Assembly: GCA_002441205.1 (NCBI GenBank)
Contig: DJVN01000020.1
Coordinates: 16,879 to 32,626, forward strand
From: Syntrophaceae bacterium UBA6255
GTDB lineage: Bacteria > Desulfobacterota > Syntrophia > Syntrophales > Smithellaceae
DNA: 15,748 bases
Direction of reading: 5' to 3'
The translations under genes were made by a program, and so were the position numbers. Of this stretch, positions 14,801-15,748 are shown in pieces. The notes below the pieces were generated by a model, which saw only the letters and a list, made by a program, of their open reading frames with translations, had not been told where the DNA came from and ran no database searches. How positions within the stretch are numbered: position 1 is the first letter of the stretch; each line of letters opens with the position of its first letter.

Positions 14801-15407
14801 TTTCATCACCCAACATTTCCAAACGCAATGGATTTTTTTCAGCAGGAGGAAAAATATCAATAATATTTCCCCTGATACTGAATTCCCCTTTCTCCTCCAC
14901 AAGACTTTCCCTTTTGTAGCCCAGTGAAATAAGCCGATCACACAATTCGTCTCTGTGTACCGTGTCATTTAACGAAATGATTTGTAGATAGTGATCAAAT
15001 TCACGAACAGGCATTATTTTCTGCATTAAAGCGTTCACAGAGGCGACAACGATTATTCTGCTATTGATCCGTATACTGGCCAGCGCATTCAGGCGAATCA
15101 ATTCCTCCTCCCGTTGGAGAGCGAACATATCAATGGTCAGAAAATCAAGCGACGGGTAATGAAAAACGTATTCTTCTCCCAGAAAAACGGATACATTGCG
15201 CGCGAAGGCGGCCGCTTCTTTTTCTTCCGGACACACGACAAGCAAAGGTCCGTTCAATCGCTCAAAAAGAAGAGACGTCAAAAAAGAACGAGCCGCTCCG
15301 ACAAGACCGCTGACATGAATCTTTACAAAGCCCTGATCAATTTTACGTAGAAGATTAAGAAAAGGTTCGGTATCTTCTTTATTTTTTTCTATGACAATTT
15401 TTCGCAC
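11850..15407 (-). CDS. mfd: Transcription-repair coupling factor
   Basis: Mfd is an ATP-driven DNA translocase that pushes stalled RNA polymerase off damaged DNA and recruits UvrA. The 1185 residues are full length. Domains in order: UvrB-homology module (about 25-300; GEFSIRGNIIDIFPPAE at 175-190), RNA polymerase-interacting CarD-like domain (about 522-585; EGDFVVHKDFGIGIYRG), RecG-like translocase with Walker A ICGDAGFGKTE (671-681), PTTILAEQH (702-710), GTHRLL, DEEQ box VIIDEEQRFG (771-780), LSATPIPRTL (799-808), VHGQM, GSGLDIPTANTII-type motif V, QIRGRVGR (943-950), and the TRCF C-terminal domain (about 1035-1140). The Walker A loop has Ala where GDVGFGKT is usual, a small change with the catalytic Lys kept. 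The start is a GTG with no convincing ribosome site. It heads a run mfd-prsA-surA-uvrA, placing both TCR proteins in one unit. The leader holds a strong hairpin. Confidence 0.97.
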   Translation of the reverse strand: MRKIVIEKNKEDTEPFLNLLRKIDQGFVKIHVSGLVGAARSFLTSLLFERLNGPLLVVCPEEKEAAAFARNVSVFLGEEYVFHYPSLDFLTIDMFALQREEELIRLNALASIRINSRIIVVASVNALMQKIMPVREFDHYLQIISLNDTVHRDELCDRLISLGYKRESLVEEKGEFSIRGNIIDIFPPAEKNPLRLEMLGDEIESIRIFNTFSQRSLGEVSAFIMTPAGEVVMNRSTLELALRNIKRRADDLSLSRDIRNRLVSTLRDGLTSSINPIFLPLFYESYDHETGLSCNTLSSIFDYLSKNTLVIFDDRLAVNQSVQNTDMIIDKLLFKTRNSGKFYLEKENTYLDPGSITSILEIFRQIHLEGLNLDNRNDNAESTIAFETYPLVYVGESVSGEIKEDTSLRLAVEKIKSWLVESMLIIFFCPVPEDVQRMKQLLLSYELPVQTSSAFDSVLEIIKQWQGNPPLILREGEISASFIMPAMKLAVLTGEEIFVKKTPRRRIRPVREGYFIKSFGDLKEGDFVVHKDFGIGIYRGLKKITIGKIENDFLVIEYLDNDKLYIPVNALERIQRYLGPDGYIPKIDKMGGTSWEAVKEKVRKSVREYAEELVSIYAAREALERKSFSPPDRIYEEFCSTFEFEETPDQVRAIEDINMDMDDYKPMDRLICGDAGFGKTEVAIRSAFRAVMDGKQVAVLVPTTILAEQHYQTFFRRFRDFPVRVEVLNRFKSVTEQKKIVEETKNQKIDIVVGTHRLLQKDVEFKDLGLVIIDEEQRFGVSHKEKLKKMRTLVDVLTLSATPIPRTLHLSLVGIRDLSIINTPPEDRVSIKTYVLEFDEDAIKAAIEKELQRQGQVFFVHDRVRSIYSIARLVQRLVPQAVVGVVHGQMKPADIEKTMTKFVRQECDVLVCTTIIGSGLDIPTANTILINRAEKFGLAQLYQIRGRVGRSSREAFAYLLLPKGAMLSREAMKRLQVIKEFSEPGSGFRIAYNDLEIRGGGNLLGISQSGHISAVGYELYTELMEKTIRDIKGEKIDEEELLPEIQMGISAFIPENYVQDVHQRLTLYKRISLAVNDEEINLVESEMQDCYGEIPSSADNLLRVIRIRNSLKPLKGKKMGYDGKNFYIFFGDNSPVDPEKIISLYRKKIKDLRFTPDYKLFFPAPSLSEKEILHQAELLLKMLAQ

Positions 15408-15449
15408 TGATAAAAGTCCAATTTAAACTTAAACAAACCAACACCAAAA

Positions 15450-15490
15450 CCCATTCTGAATCGAAAATAGCTCTTCAAATCCAGAATGGG
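15450..15490 (-). promoter_or_regulatory. Strong hairpin in the mfd leader (possible attenuator)
   Basis: On the minus strand CCCATTCTGGATT (15490-15478) pairs with GATTCAGAATGGG (15462-15450). This makes a 13-bp stem containing two G-U pairs around a 15-nt loop, followed at once by TTTTG and a T-rich stretch. On the plus strand the same two positions are A-C and C-A mismatches, so the structure is better as minus-strand RNA. Since moeA diverges to the right, the element can only be in the 5' leader of mfd (or end an unseen short RNA), 43 nt before the GTG. Confidence 0.5.
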
Positions 15491-15587
15491 TATCTTTGCA
15501 TCTTTACTAATCTTCTTTCGCCGATAATTCAATGGAAAAGTTCATCACCAAAAATAGATTGAATAGCAAATATTTACCCAATACATA

Positions 15588-15615
15588 TTGACAACCGCCA
15601 CGACTTTGATAAACT
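15588..15615 (+). promoter_or_regulatory. Candidate promoter of moeA
   Basis: Perfect TTGACA (15588-15593), a 16-nt spacer, then TAAACT (15610-15615, 4 of 6). The start would be near 15622, 23 nt before the ATG at 15645, whose GGGAG ribosome site lies 7 nt upstream. The spacer is one base short of optimal. The rest of the mfd-moeA gap (15408-15644) holds the mfd leader hairpin and no other gene I can support. Confidence 0.45.
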
Positions 15616-15644
15616 GCCGAGCATCAATTCAAGGGAGAACAGAC

Positions 15645-15748
15645 ATGATTTCTGTGGAAAAGGCGCTGGAGACAATTCTTGCCAATTTCCGGTCATTGGG
15701 TCTCGAAAAAATCAATATTATTGAATCACGGGGACGAGTAATAGGCGA
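15645..15748 (+). CDS. moeA: Molybdopterin molybdenumtransferase MoeA, N-terminal fragment (cut by window edge)
   Basis: Only the first 34 residues are visible. They begin MISVEKALETIL and end IIESRGRVIG, the characteristic opening of MoeA (MISVEEALxxIL...LGRVLAxD), before the frame leaves the right edge. MoeA inserts molybdenum (or tungsten in some anaerobes) into adenylated molybdopterin to complete the cofactor of formate dehydrogenases and related enzymes. The ATG is supported by GGGAG 7 nt upstream and a candidate promoter. It is divergent from mfd. Molybdenum or tungsten enzymes such as formate dehydrogenase are often selenoproteins in this bacterial group, which fits the Sec gene at 3914-4210 only as background. 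The family call is from N-terminal similarity alone. Confidence 0.75.
   Translation, partial: MISVEKALETILANFRSLGLEKINIIESRGRVIG

Noticed and set aside
11850..15407. Mfd Walker A loop GDAGFGKT instead of GDVGFGKT as a sign of inactivation
   Set aside because: The catalytic Gly-Lys-Thr and all other helicase motifs are intact; Val to Ala in the loop is a mild change.

Overview
The window reads as a core-genome segment of a Gram-negative anaerobe of the deltaproteobacterial type (Desulfobacterota, Syntrophus/Smithella-like). The reasons are the gene order mfd - two SurA/PrsA-type foldases - uvrA, periplasmic and lipoprotein signals, a TonB-family protein, an HD-GYP response regulator, and a probable selenoprotein. 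This placement is inferred from gene content only. No mobile element, tRNA, rRNA or CRISPR array was seen, and no stretch over 300 bases lacks a gene once the selenoprotein is recognised.

Left part (1-4210): the C-terminal end of a TonB-family protein, then pyrE (UMP synthesis), a small DUF3568-like lipoprotein with its own promoter, and on the minus strand an RlmI-type 23S rRNA methyltransferase. Divergent from that gene is manC (GDP-mannose synthesis). Converging on manC is a minus-strand gene (3914-4210) that looks empty to a standard gene finder because it contains an in-frame UGA. Read through, it encodes a 98-residue exported heavy-metal-associated (HMA/MerP-like) protein whose metal motif is Cys-Ser-Ala-Sec. 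A hairpin with a GG-containing loop lies 18 nt after the UGA, as expected for a bacterial SECIS element. This is the main discovery of the window.

Middle part (4211-6834): a divergent promoter region, then the coupled pair maf-yggS (nucleotide house-cleaning and PLP homeostasis). On the minus strand is a REC-coiled coil-HD-GYP response regulator (probable c-di-GMP phosphodiesterase) with a near-consensus promoter and a perfect dyad just upstream of it.

Right part (6990-15748): a minus-strand run mfd > PrsA-like lipoprotein > SurA-like chaperone > uvrA with gaps of 20-35 nt, probably one operon joining transcription-coupled repair to envelope protein folding. The mfd leader carries a strong hairpin that pairs better as minus-strand RNA. 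Divergent from mfd, the start of moeA (molybdenum cofactor insertion) runs off the right edge.
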